Source of the DNA: a bacterium
GTDB lineage: Bacteria; ARS69
Reading direction: 5' to 3'
Assembly: GCA_025774805.1 (NCBI GenBank)
Contig: JALGZR010000012.1
Span: 39,922 to 103,921 of the forward strand
DNA length: 64,000 bases
Part shown: positions 50,169-58,406 of the stretch, in pieces
Layout of the letters: every line of letters starts with the position of its first letter
How positions within the stretch are numbered: position 1 is the first letter of the stretch
Translations under genes and position numbers: made by a program
The notes under the pieces: generated by a model
What the model was told of the DNA's origin: nothing
The model's input: the letters and a program-made list of their open reading frames with translations, nothing else
The model's database searches: none

Positions 50169-51190
50169 GCCCGGACGCGGAAGGCGCACGCCTCCTTTAC
50201 AGGACCCCGGTCGCGAGCGTGGAGGCGGCCCTGGAGCTCGTGCGGGTCGTAAGAGGCGAGGAGACCCACCACTTCCCCTTCCACGATCGGCTGGAGGTCG
50301 GGCGCTACGAGCATGGCCGTGAGCACCGAGTCGGGTGCCTTCTCGTCGAAGATCCCACCGTCTCGTTCCATCACTGCATCCTGAACCGGAGATCGGACGG
50401 GCGCTGCTTCCTGCGCGATATCAGCCGGAACGGGACGCTGGTGGACGGCCGACGTCTCGTGCCGAGCGTCGAAGTCGAGATACAGCCGGGTCAGACGATC
50501 TCCGTGGGCGAAGGAAACGAGTTCCTCTTGCGGGGCGGCCCGGGACTGCCCGGCGATCCGGAGCCGAACGCTCCATTCCGCGGGACTCTCGTCACCCGGG
50601 CCACGACGAACGTGACGCTCCTCGTGGGGGACATCAAGGACTACACGGTACTCGTTCGTGAGGTCCCCTCCGACGTGCTGCAGCCCGCGGTGGTGCGCGT
50701 CTTCGACGCGCTCGAGAAGATCGTGATCAAGCACGGGGGCACGGTGAAGGAGTACCAGGGCGATGCGATCTTTGCGTTCTGGGAGGACCGCGACGACGTG
50801 AACCGGGCGTCCGCGGCCTGTCACGCGGCTCTGGCCCTGAACCGCGAGGCCCGGAGGCTCGCCGAGGAACCCGGCGTGTGGACCGCTCCCGGATTCCCTC
50901 TGCATGTCGACTGGGCCCTGGCTACGGGAACCGTCGTCCTCCGGCGTCTCGGGGAGGACACGGCGACGGGCCTGTCCATGATCGGCGAGGTGGTACCGCT
51001 GGCCTTCCGCCTCGAGAAGTTGGCGAGCGACGACACCGGACCGATCATCGCATGCGCCGCGACACGCGAGCTGGCCGTGGACGGCTTCGTGTTCCGCGAC
51101 CTTGGCCGGGTCGAAGTGAAGGGGTTCGACGTTCCTCCGCGGGCTTTCGCCCTGGAGGGACATGTCACCCCGCGGAAGGGCGGGCCATGA
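50165..51190 (+). CDS. FHA domain-class III adenylate/guanylate cyclase
   Basis: 341 residues. About 30-120 is an FHA phosphothreonine-binding domain (VGRYEHGREHRVGCLL, then SFHHCIL and DISRNGTLVDG). About 145-330 is a class III nucleotide cyclase: metal Asp D156 (LVGDIKDYT) and D200 (YQGDAIFAF), plus GLSMIGEVVPLAFRLEKL. In that last motif the position of the usual transition-state Asn (VNxAxR) is Pro while the Arg is kept, so activity or substrate may be altered. It should make cAMP or cGMP, controlled by binding to a phosphorylated partner. Start GTG 50165 overlaps the upstream stop; the stop overlaps the phosphodiesterase ATG. Confidence 0.88.
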   Translation: MSPDAEGARLLYRTPVASVEAALELVRVVRGEETHHFPFHDRLEVGRYEHGREHRVGCLLVEDPTVSFHHCILNRRSDGRCFLRDISRNGTLVDGRRLVPSVEVEIQPGQTISVGEGNEFLLRGGPGLPGDPEPNAPFRGTLVTRATTNVTLLVGDIKDYTVLVREVPSDVLQPAVVRVFDALEKIVIKHGGTVKEYQGDAIFAFWEDRDDVNRASAACHAALALNREARRLAEEPGVWTAPGFPLHVDWALATGTVVLRRLGEDTATGLSMIGEVVPLAFRLEKLASDDTGPIIACAATRELAVDGFVFRDLGRVEVKGFDVPPRAFALEGHVTPRKGGP

Positions 51191-51945
51191 GAGTCCGCAT
51201 ACTGACCCACGTGCCCGGCGACGCGATACAATACCTGACGAGTTATCTCGTCGATGATCGCGTGGCGATTGACGCTGGATGTATCGGCTTGTACGGTGGG
51301 CCGGAGGATCAAGGGCAGATCGACCACGTCTTCCTCTCCCATACGCACGCCGATCACATATTCTCCCTCCCGTTCTTCCTTCAAAACGCCTGCCAGGAGA
51401 ACGGGAGGATCGTGGCCGTCCATGGTCACGAGCACGTCCTCCGAAGCGTCCGGACGGACATGTTCAACGACCGTCTGTGGCCGCAGTACCTGATAGAGGA
51501 AGGCCCGGGGTCTTCCTGCGTGCGGCTCGAGACTCTGGAGCCCGAAACGCCCGTGTCGGTCACGGGGTTGAGTGTCACTCCTGTCCTCGTGGACCACATC
51601 GTCCCCACGTTCGGCTTCATCGTGGAGGACGGGACCTCGGCCGTCGCGTTCGGGTCCGACTCGGGGCCCACCGAGCGGATCTGGGAAATCGCCCGCGGCC
51701 TTGTGAACCTGAAGGGCGTCTTCATGGAGACATCGTTTCCGGACGGAATGCGAGACCTTGCACGGAGCTCGGGTCACATGACACCGCGGATGGTGAGAGA
51801 AGAGGTGACGAAGCTCCCCGAGGGCGTACCCGTGATCGCCGTCCACCTGTGCCCCCGGCACCGGGCCCGCATCGTGGAGGAACTCAATGCGCTCGAGCTG
51901 CCCAACCTGAGCGTCGGGGTGGGAGACCGCGAGTACACGTTCTGA
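51187..51945 (+). CDS. MBL-fold (class II) cyclic nucleotide phosphodiesterase
   Basis: 252 residues. The metallo-beta-lactamase zinc motif is SHTHADHIFSLP, with later metal ligands in FGSDSGP and VHLCPRH. The segment MFNDRLWPQY and the overall plan match class II 3',5'-cyclic-nucleotide phosphodiesterases rather than lactamases or glyoxalases. It should hydrolyse the product of the cyclase encoded just upstream, resetting the signal. The ATG overlaps the cyclase stop (ATGA). It is the last gene of the four-gene unit; the next gene is on the other strand. Confidence 0.85.
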   Translation: MRVRILTHVPGDAIQYLTSYLVDDRVAIDAGCIGLYGGPEDQGQIDHVFLSHTHADHIFSLPFFLQNACQENGRIVAVHGHEHVLRSVRTDMFNDRLWPQYLIEEGPGSSCVRLETLEPETPVSVTGLSVTPVLVDHIVPTFGFIVEDGTSAVAFGSDSGPTERIWEIARGLVNLKGVFMETSFPDGMRDLARSSGHMTPRMVREEVTKLPEGVPVIAVHLCPRHRARIVEELNALELPNLSVGVGDREYTF

Positions 51946-52098
51946 GCTCCCGAGAGACCCGGTGTCCGGAGAGCTCCAACCCACCCCCATCCCGAAGGAC
52001 GACTCGATCAAGTGATCTTGCGTTTCCGGATCTGCCCCGATTACCGTGTACAGCTTATTGAGACCGCCTTCCGGGATCATCTCCTGGGGTCTTTGATG

Positions 52099-54906
52099 CT
52101 ATCTGACAACAGCCATCTTTCGTGTCTTGACGAACCTGCTCGTTTCGAGACGATAGAAGTAGACTCCGGTGGCGACCGGGTGACCGTTCTGGTCTCTTCC
52201 GTCCCAGGTAGTCGAGAAAAGCCCTGCCGGAGAAGACTCGTCGACGAGCGTTCGGACAACGCGGCCCGCGACGTCGTAGATCGCCAGCTTCGCGGGTCCT
52301 TCTCGCGGCAGGTTCCACCGGATCATTGTTTCGCGGTGAAACGGATTTGGTGCATTCTGCAAGAGACTCGTGAGGTCTCCCTCACCGAGAATTACCCCGG
52401 TTCCCACAAGAATCCCCGTCGCCTCCGTGTAGTCACTGGCATTGCCATGGACGTCGAACGCGGCCGCGCGGTAATATGCCGAGTCCCCATAGGAGACGTC
52501 GAAGTCTTCGTATGTGGTCTTTGATGTCCGACCGATGTAGTCGAGCGGACTCTCGGGGAGAAACGTCGGACTTGGCCCCTTGTAGATGGCGTAGTCTCGC
52601 AGATCGGCTTCCCCGTTGGGCGCCCAGCTCAGAACGACCCTAAGCGGTGTCCCCCGTAGCCTCTCCTCGCCCGCTTCTTGTCCTGGGCCCGCCGCGATCA
52701 CAGAAGAGGGGGTTCCTTCCTCCGTAGCGCGGAACGACAGAGGTGTGCTTGGGGCCAAGTTGTCACCCGAGTACGCGGTCACAACATTCGAATCCCACCA
52801 AGGCCGCGCCGGGACCGATCGATAGATCTGGAGCGAGTCGGAACCGCTCTCAGGAATCCCGTGAGCCGATACGAAGAATTCATGGATCACGTCCGGCAAC
52901 CCAACTACGTCGGATGAGTCCATCCTCGTGGCCGCGCAAAACGAGTAGCCTTCCGCGGCCCGATGCGCGAGCTGCGTCCCCACAAGTTCCCAGAGGCCCG
53001 CGGGGCCATCAGACCGCACCGTCGGCCGCGCCCCGGTCCGCACAGCCGCTTCGAATTCTTCTACCGTAACCGTAGCGAGGTCAACGGACGCGAATTCACC
53101 GCCGTCGCGCAGACGATCCGTCTCCTGCAGGCGCCTCCAGATTGAGTAGAATGAGATCACATCTGAAGGAAAGTCTCCATCACTCGGGGAATCTGGATCT
53201 GCAGGCAAATCGTCCAGATAGCTTCGAGTCCATGTGAGCTCGACAAATCCGCCCTGATCCCCTGGAACGTCTCCAAGGCTTGAAAGGAAAGGTGCTGCAC
53301 AACCTCGAGCGCCGTGATAGTCCACGCGTTGCGCCATAACGGTTGTCGTGGATCCCAAGCCCGGTCGATCGTCCTCCCAGGCCACCGCGAACGCGAACTT
53401 TGGCTCGCCGGTGGTGGGATCTGAGAGAGCGTCCTCCGACGCGACGAGTGCTACGGCCGGGTGGGCCTGATTGCCTGAGCCTGTCGCGACCTGTGCTCCA
53501 TCGGACGCCCAACACAGTTCACCACGATACCCGCTCAGACGCTGCGCATAGATGTCGGTGCCCGCCCCCCGATGGTCTGCCCAGACGACAACGACACCAT
53601 CCTCGGAGTCGGAGACGATGGCGAGATCGTGGGCGTATGCCGGTTGGCCTTCCGCGAGGTTGACCTGGTCCCAACTGTAGAAAGGTGGGATGACGGTCAG
53701 CGGCAGCACAGCTTCCTCCGGATAGTAGTCATCGATCCGAACGGCACTCACGCCGGACTCGCTGGTCCATGCGACCACGGCGCCTCCCATCGAGTCCGAC
53801 TCGATCACGACCTCGACTCCGCCCCGACTCGAAGGCACCTCGATAAGACTCGGTGTGAACGTGACCTGATCCCACACGGGGCTCCACACGATCTGCGCCC
53901 CCGGACCTTGTTCGATGACTCTCTGCATACAAATGTGCCGTTCGTCGCCCTGCCCACTCGCCCAAGTGGCATAGGCGCCCCCGGTTCCGTCGTGATTGAC
54001 GACTGGTTCTCGCCCAGGTACCAAGTCCCCTCCTGTAGGCGTGTTAGCCTGTTCGGTCACGTCCATCTGCCAGGCCACACCGCCGTCTGCAAGCGAGACC
54101 TTGAAGACCACGACTTCCCGACCGTCGTTTATTTCGAAGACTCCCACTGCCGTCGGGTTCGCGGGGTCGATCGGATCGATGAATCCATCGATATCGACCG
54201 GGTTCTCGCTATCCCAACGGACGCCACCGGCTATGTCGAGCCCCCACGGTCCGAATGCCGCCGTCCCATTCGCGGCGACGTGCTGCACATGGATGAATCC
54301 AATGTTTTGGGGTGGTCTCTTCGTACACACGATCCACGCGCCGCCTTGCTCGTCCGAGGATACCCGCACATCATCGAGAACATCTCCCGTTGCGATGTGG
54401 TCGACGACCATCAGACAGAAGGACGACGTGCCGTCTTCCATCAGGCGACACATCCATACGTCGGCGCCGTCCGTCGACCCGCAGGTCGGGTCGTTCACGA
54501 CGAGCCACGCAACGAAGCAACCGCCTTGACCATCGCTGCACATGACGGGACGTGTCGATATCGATTCACAGACCCATCCAGTCACCGGAGGCTCGAAGGT
54601 CCAAAGGGTGTCACCACTCGAAGCGACGCGACTGATTCGCGTCGTGCAAACAGAACCTGAATGGGTCTCGTACGCGACGTAGAAGCCTCCTTCCAGGTCC
54701 GGTGCGATCGCAGGTCGTCCCGCTGGAATGCCGGCCGCAGGGATCTGGACCCCTTCGTCCGGATCCGCCGGCCAAACCCCCGGACACTGAGCTCGCGCAG
54801 ACGGCGGAGCGAGTAGCATGAGGGACAGAGCAGCTACGGCAAGGGTGGACGTTCTCCTTCTGGGTGCCCGTACTAGGTGATCGGGTGAGAGGGTTGATGC
54901 ACGCAT
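52099..54906 (-). CDS. Large secreted protein with C-terminal type-IX-type sorting domain
   Basis: 935 residues. Signal peptide 1-39 (VAALSLMLLAPPSARAQ). About 45-560 contains repeated propeller-like blocks (GGFYVAYET, GGCFVAWLV, GGAWIVCTK, GGAYATWAS, GVVVVWADHRGAGTDIYAQR), each an Asx-box-like or TolB-like strand set. A fibronectin-like part (about 690-830) has LRVVLSWAPNGEADLRDYAIY. The end is a FlgD-like tail (LLQNAPNPFHRETMIRW, IYDVAGRVVRTL, WDGRDQNG). Probably exported and surface-attached; function not known. ATG 54906 has AAGGAGG upstream. Base composition is markedly lower in G+C than that of most of the window. Confidence 0.85.
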   Translation of the reverse strand: MRASTLSPDHLVRAPRRRTSTLAVAALSLMLLAPPSARAQCPGVWPADPDEGVQIPAAGIPAGRPAIAPDLEGGFYVAYETHSGSVCTTRISRVASSGDTLWTFEPPVTGWVCESISTRPVMCSDGQGGCFVAWLVVNDPTCGSTDGADVWMCRLMEDGTSSFCLMVVDHIATGDVLDDVRVSSDEQGGAWIVCTKRPPQNIGFIHVQHVAANGTAAFGPWGLDIAGGVRWDSENPVDIDGFIDPIDPANPTAVGVFEINDGREVVVFKVSLADGGVAWQMDVTEQANTPTGGDLVPGREPVVNHDGTGGAYATWASGQGDERHICMQRVIEQGPGAQIVWSPVWDQVTFTPSLIEVPSSRGGVEVVIESDSMGGAVVAWTSESGVSAVRIDDYYPEEAVLPLTVIPPFYSWDQVNLAEGQPAYAHDLAIVSDSEDGVVVVWADHRGAGTDIYAQRLSGYRGELCWASDGAQVATGSGNQAHPAVALVASEDALSDPTTGEPKFAFAVAWEDDRPGLGSTTTVMAQRVDYHGARGCAAPFLSSLGDVPGDQGGFVELTWTRSYLDDLPADPDSPSDGDFPSDVISFYSIWRRLQETDRLRDGGEFASVDLATVTVEEFEAAVRTGARPTVRSDGPAGLWELVGTQLAHRAAEGYSFCAATRMDSSDVVGLPDVIHEFFVSAHGIPESGSDSLQIYRSVPARPWWDSNVVTAYSGDNLAPSTPLSFRATEEGTPSSVIAAGPGQEAGEERLRGTPLRVVLSWAPNGEADLRDYAIYKGPSPTFLPESPLDYIGRTSKTTYEDFDVSYGDSAYYRAAAFDVHGNASDYTEATGILVGTGVILGEGDLTSLLQNAPNPFHRETMIRWNLPREGPAKLAIYDVAGRVVRTLVDESSPAGLFSTTWDGRDQNGHPVATGVYFYRLETSRFVKTRKMAVVR

Positions 54907-55399
54907 CGGGAACCTCCTTTTGGGTGAAGCATGCGGTAGGAACGCGGCGGCGTCGCGAGTGTCGCGTCTAACTGACAGATGCCGCGGCTCAGAGATGTGC
55001 TGCACCGTCTCATTCTGCTTCGCCACGGCCGCGTTCCGCAGAAAGGGACATGCAGAGTCCCGGAAACAGGGAGGCCCGCCTATCCCGCAGCCGGTTCCCG
55101 GTGACCTACGCCCGACCCCGATGCCGGGCTCAACCGGTCCCCACCGGCCCGCGATTCAGTTTCCTCAGGTGGCAACAGGCCTGCCGCGCCCGAGGAGGGC
55201 GTGGATCGACCATGGAATCCATGCTGGCCTGGCCCCCATCGTGACGGCGATCGGCGGCGAAACGCCAGTGTGATTCGAAGTGCCGGCCGACGGCGGGATC
55301 GAGTCTGAATTGTCGATCAGGCGACTCCACGTCCCGATCCATTCACCGGCAACCCGGCCAGGGGGGGAGGGTTGCGCATGGAAGGAAAGCTCCTCGCCA
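54907..55399. other. Region without a recognisable gene
   Basis: About 490 bp upstream of the secreted protein gene and ahead of an MBL-fold fragment. Short open frames in all phases read as chance. It may contain the decayed 5' part of the MBL-fold gene, since the fragment at 55400-55876 lacks its N-terminal half. No repeat arm of family A or B is seen here. Confidence 0.5.
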
Positions 55400-55876
55400 C
55401 ACCAACGGCCAAGTCGGAGCGGATCGTTGTGGATGATTCTGGGCGGCGACGCGCAGTTCGATGCCTGGGCCCGGGTCACCGAAGAGTTTCCCCACCTCGT
55501 CCCCACCTCGAACAGGTTTCAGCTCATCGATCCGGATGCCCGGGTACACAAGCCGTTGAAATGCCAGGTGCTCAAGGTCCCGCACCACATGAGCAAGCAC
55601 GGTATTTCCCTGGAAGTGCTCGAAACCATGCGGCCCAACTTCGTCCTGGCCTCGTGCGCCAGCAAATCAAGGCATGGGTTTCCCCACGAGGTCACCGTCA
55701 TGGCGGCCGAGGACATCAAGAAGAAGACGGTGAAGGACAAGGGAATTCGGTACACGGGCCATCCCGACCCATCCCTGCGCGGCGGTACACTGGTGACGAT
55801 CATGAAGGGAGACGGAAAGAAGCCCCGGGTCTATTCCCTCAAGGATGCAGTCAAACACAACGCTCCGCTCACATAG
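55400..55876 (+). pseudogene. Fragment of an MBL-fold (ComEC/Rec2-like) hydrolase, C-terminal part
   Basis: About 155 residues read as the end of a ComEC-type metallo-beta-lactamase protein: SLWMILGGDAQFDAWARV, VLKVPHHMSKHGI, and FVLASCASKSRHGFPHEV. The N-terminal HxHxDH metal site that should lie about 150 residues earlier is absent, and no start with a ribosome site precedes the conserved part, so the gene is truncated. ATG 55433 could still start a short product. The upstream 500 bp shows no recognisable remainder. The intact homologue was probably a phage-defence or competence-related nuclease-like hydrolase; that is a guess. Confidence 0.6.
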
Positions 55877-55969
55877 CGTAGCTCCACCCTGCTCTCGAGA
55901 AACTCGGCATCCCTGTGCCGCGCCTGAATTGACGGGGATCGTGGTGCGGCGTCTCGGTGTCAGAAATGA

Positions 55970-55993
55970 GGGGCGGCCCCGAAGGGCCGCCCC
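55970..55993 (-). terminator. Intrinsic-type terminator for the secreted DQF-repeat protein gene
   Basis: A perfect 10-bp stem, GGGGCGGCCC against GGGCCGCCCC, closes a 4-nt loop that reads TTCG on the minus strand, a very stable tetraloop. The minus strand continues with TCATTTCT, a weak T-rich tail. It lies 66 nt past the stop of the 56059-57681 gene. Confidence 0.65.
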
Positions 55994-56058
55994 GGTTCAA
56001 TCGTGCGAGCTCCCGCAGAGCGGATCTCGAAGAGAGACGCCGCTGCCGGGAGGAGTTC

Positions 56059-57681
56059 TCACCGCATGATCACCACCCGTTGGGAGCTGGTGCCACCGTC
56101 CCAGGTCAGTTTGACGAAGTAGACACCGTTGACGACCGCTTCGCTTGCGTCGCTCAGACCATCCCAGGTCAGCAAGTGGCGACCGGCCGGGACGGACTTA
56201 CTGACCAGCTCGCGCACGCGGCGGCCGGAGACGTCATAGACCCCGAGTTCCACTTCGCTCTCGCGCGGCAAGTTGAACTGAATCGTGGTTCTGCCCGTGG
56301 TCGGGTTCGGCACCGGGGGCAGCAGAATGAACGGGAGTTCCCTCTCATCGATCGAACCGACATCGACGAGGTCACTCCGCTCTCGCTTCCCGGTCGGCAC
56401 GACCAGGTATTCGATCGGATGGGCGACCGGATCCCTTCTGAGAACAGCCGGTCCGATGCGGAATTGATCGGCGATGTCCACGCCGGTTTCGAAGAAGGGA
56501 GGTCTGATTCTGTAGAGGGCGAGGTGCCGTAGATCATCGAGTACCGGGTAGAATTGGCCATCGTGCATCTTCGCACAAGGAGCGCACAGGTACTGCAAGG
56601 CCTTCACGTCGAGGTACTCGGGCAGGTTGAACTGATCCTCCAGTCGAACCGTATCGGGAGGATCGGCCGTGCGTGCACGATAGCAGAGATAGTGGTCGAC
56701 GGTGGTAGGAATCGGAGGGAACGGAGGACCCGGCTGGAGATCCTTTCCTGCCGGCGCCAGCAGGAAATCAGGCCCGTCGAGGATCCAGTTCGCGCGCCTC
56801 GCCGGCGGGTGGAACTGGTTTTCCACCCTCACGTAGTGGGTGTCCCTCGGAGCGAAGACGTTGATCGACCACCACGTCAGATGAGCTTCGGGGTCGGTGA
56901 TTTCGCCGTGGTTCTTACGGACGGGGACGAGCAACCTCTCGAGAGAGACCATTTGGATCGTCAACGAGTCGGGGTAGAACTGATCGGCGACCTGGAGTGT
57001 GTCTCCGTTCGTCACGGGAGAGTCGACCCAGTAGGTCTGATAGTGTTGCTGCGGAGTAAACACACGGTGCCGAGCCGACACGAGGTTGGCCACGTGGACT
57101 GCGGGGGTGTCCGGCTGATCGTAGAGCGGAACAATGCCGGTGGGGTGCAGATAGTCGCCACAGGGGGGAACGCGGTCGATCAGTCCATCGATCCGCAGTG
57201 CCTCGTGATTCCAGAGACACATCCCACTCGGCAGTCGAACTTCGAAGAACACGTCGAAGAAGCTCTCTCCCAGCTCAGGCATCGAGGTCTGGATGATGCT
57301 GCCGAGCGATGGATGCATGAGAGCGGGAGTACACGTGCCTTGCTGTAGCCCGGCCGTCAGAGTGTAACCTCCTCCGGTGAGCGACATGGAGACGATCTCG
57401 GTCGGAATCGATCCGCCGGATTCGGCCTCTCGGACGACGATCGTCGGACCGCCCATGATCAGGCTCACGTCGGCGATGCCATCGAGAGGCTGGTTCAAAT
57501 CGAGCCCCACGAGAGCTTCCGTCTGCATGTTGTCGGTGCCCGGAAAGCAACCATCGATCCAGAACGGTCCGGGCCCGCACTCGCCGGGTTCACACTGGGA
57601 CCGAGCCGGAATGGCTGAGGTTGTGACCATCATGGCCGCGACGAGAAGACCTCCCGCGGCTTCGGTGAATCGCCGTTTCAT
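56059..57681 (-). CDS. Secreted protein with four DQF-type repeats and C-terminal sorting domain
   Basis: 540 residues. Signal peptide about 1-28 (GLLVAAMMVTTSAIPARSQ). The middle has four repeats built on xVxDQF...LLxPxxK: ADQF at 232-235, ENQF at 287-290, EDQF at 348-351, ADQF at 404-407, each followed 18-22 residues later by LLVPVRK, LLAPAGK, LCAPCAK or LVVPTGK. The pattern resembles the DUF7450-type modules found in secreted proteins of several phyla. The last 80 residues form a FlgD-like tail (LPPVPNPTTGRTTIQF, VYDVSGRRVREL, WDGLSDA). GGGAGG precedes ATG 57681. Function unknown; export and surface display are likely. Confidence 0.82.
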   Translation of the reverse strand: MKRRFTEAAGGLLVAAMMVTTSAIPARSQCEPGECGPGPFWIDGCFPGTDNMQTEALVGLDLNQPLDGIADVSLIMGGPTIVVREAESGGSIPTEIVSMSLTGGGYTLTAGLQQGTCTPALMHPSLGSIIQTSMPELGESFFDVFFEVRLPSGMCLWNHEALRIDGLIDRVPPCGDYLHPTGIVPLYDQPDTPAVHVANLVSARHRVFTPQQHYQTYWVDSPVTNGDTLQVADQFYPDSLTIQMVSLERLLVPVRKNHGEITDPEAHLTWWSINVFAPRDTHYVRVENQFHPPARRANWILDGPDFLLAPAGKDLQPGPPFPPIPTTVDHYLCYRARTADPPDTVRLEDQFNLPEYLDVKALQYLCAPCAKMHDGQFYPVLDDLRHLALYRIRPPFFETGVDIADQFRIGPAVLRRDPVAHPIEYLVVPTGKRERSDLVDVGSIDERELPFILLPPVPNPTTGRTTIQFNLPRESEVELGVYDVSGRRVRELVSKSVPAGRHLLTWDGLSDASEAVVNGVYFVKLTWDGGTSSQRVVIMR

Positions 57682-58406
57682 GTTCCCGACCTCCCGGGAT
57701 GTTGGGAGAGCTTCCGTGTCGCGCATTCGCTTCGCATCGCGACACGGGATACTGGACGGCTTGTCGACGTCGGCGACCGGTGACACGGCCGGCTCACGAT
57801 GGAGCTGCCGGCGGCGCACAGGATCGGGGCCGTCGAAGGAAGAGAAGGAGATTCGAGGGCGGATGTGGAAAGCACGGCAGGATGCCACCGGGCATCGGGG
57901 TGGCCGAGACATGGAGGCACTCCCCTTGCAGCAACGTTGGACAGTCGGAGGTGCCGCCGGACGTCATCAGCCTTCCGGTCCGTCACCCGCGCTGGAATGC
58001 TAGACAGGAATACTGTCAAATACTAGCGGGGAAACCCCCACAAGTGCCCTCTTGTGTGGGGGAATCCCTGACACCGGGCCAATCTCCATCACCGCGGCAG
58101 CTCGGAGCAGCCGGCTCAAACGTCAGGGGTGACCCGAGTCGGTAAGCTGCGAGCTCCGGTGGCCTGTCACCGAAGGAGAGGGGCGTGTCCGTGGAAGAAG
58201 CCCACGAGGGGGTCCGTCGCTCATGAGATCGAGTTTCAGGGAGTACCTCATCGGGCCGGCCCGGCTGCGGACGCCGAGCTTCGCCATGCCACGAGGGCGA
58301 TGGGTCCCTACCCACGTGCCCGCAGGAGCGAGATCTACGTCGGTCCTGCGGACCCTGCTCGGATGCGTCGCACGTGGAAGCGATGGCGACAACGCTCTCT
58401 TCGGCG
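57682..58406. other. Region of 725 bp without a recognisable gene
   Basis: Open frames here lack any recognisable motif. It contains the hairpin at 57714-57747 and a second inverted repeat at about 58044-58074, CCCCCACAAG with CTTGTGTGGGGG around a short loop. It separates the secreted DQF-repeat gene from the end of the Omp85-type fusion gene. Composition is lower in G+C than that of coding neighbours to the right. Confidence 0.5.
57714..57747 (-). promoter_or_regulatory. Hairpin in the leader of the DQF-repeat protein gene
   Basis: CCGTGTCGCG (57714-57723) and CGCGACACGG (57738-57747) are perfect 10-bp inverted repeats around a 14-nt loop, 33 nt before the start codon. It could be an mRNA leader structure or an operator. 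Confidence 0.4.

Noticed and set aside
57678..58019. Minus-strand frame of about 110 codons upstream of the DQF-repeat gene
   Set aside because: Composition is Arg/Ser/Pro-rich, typical of chance; no motif and no ribosome site; it overlaps the leader hairpin.
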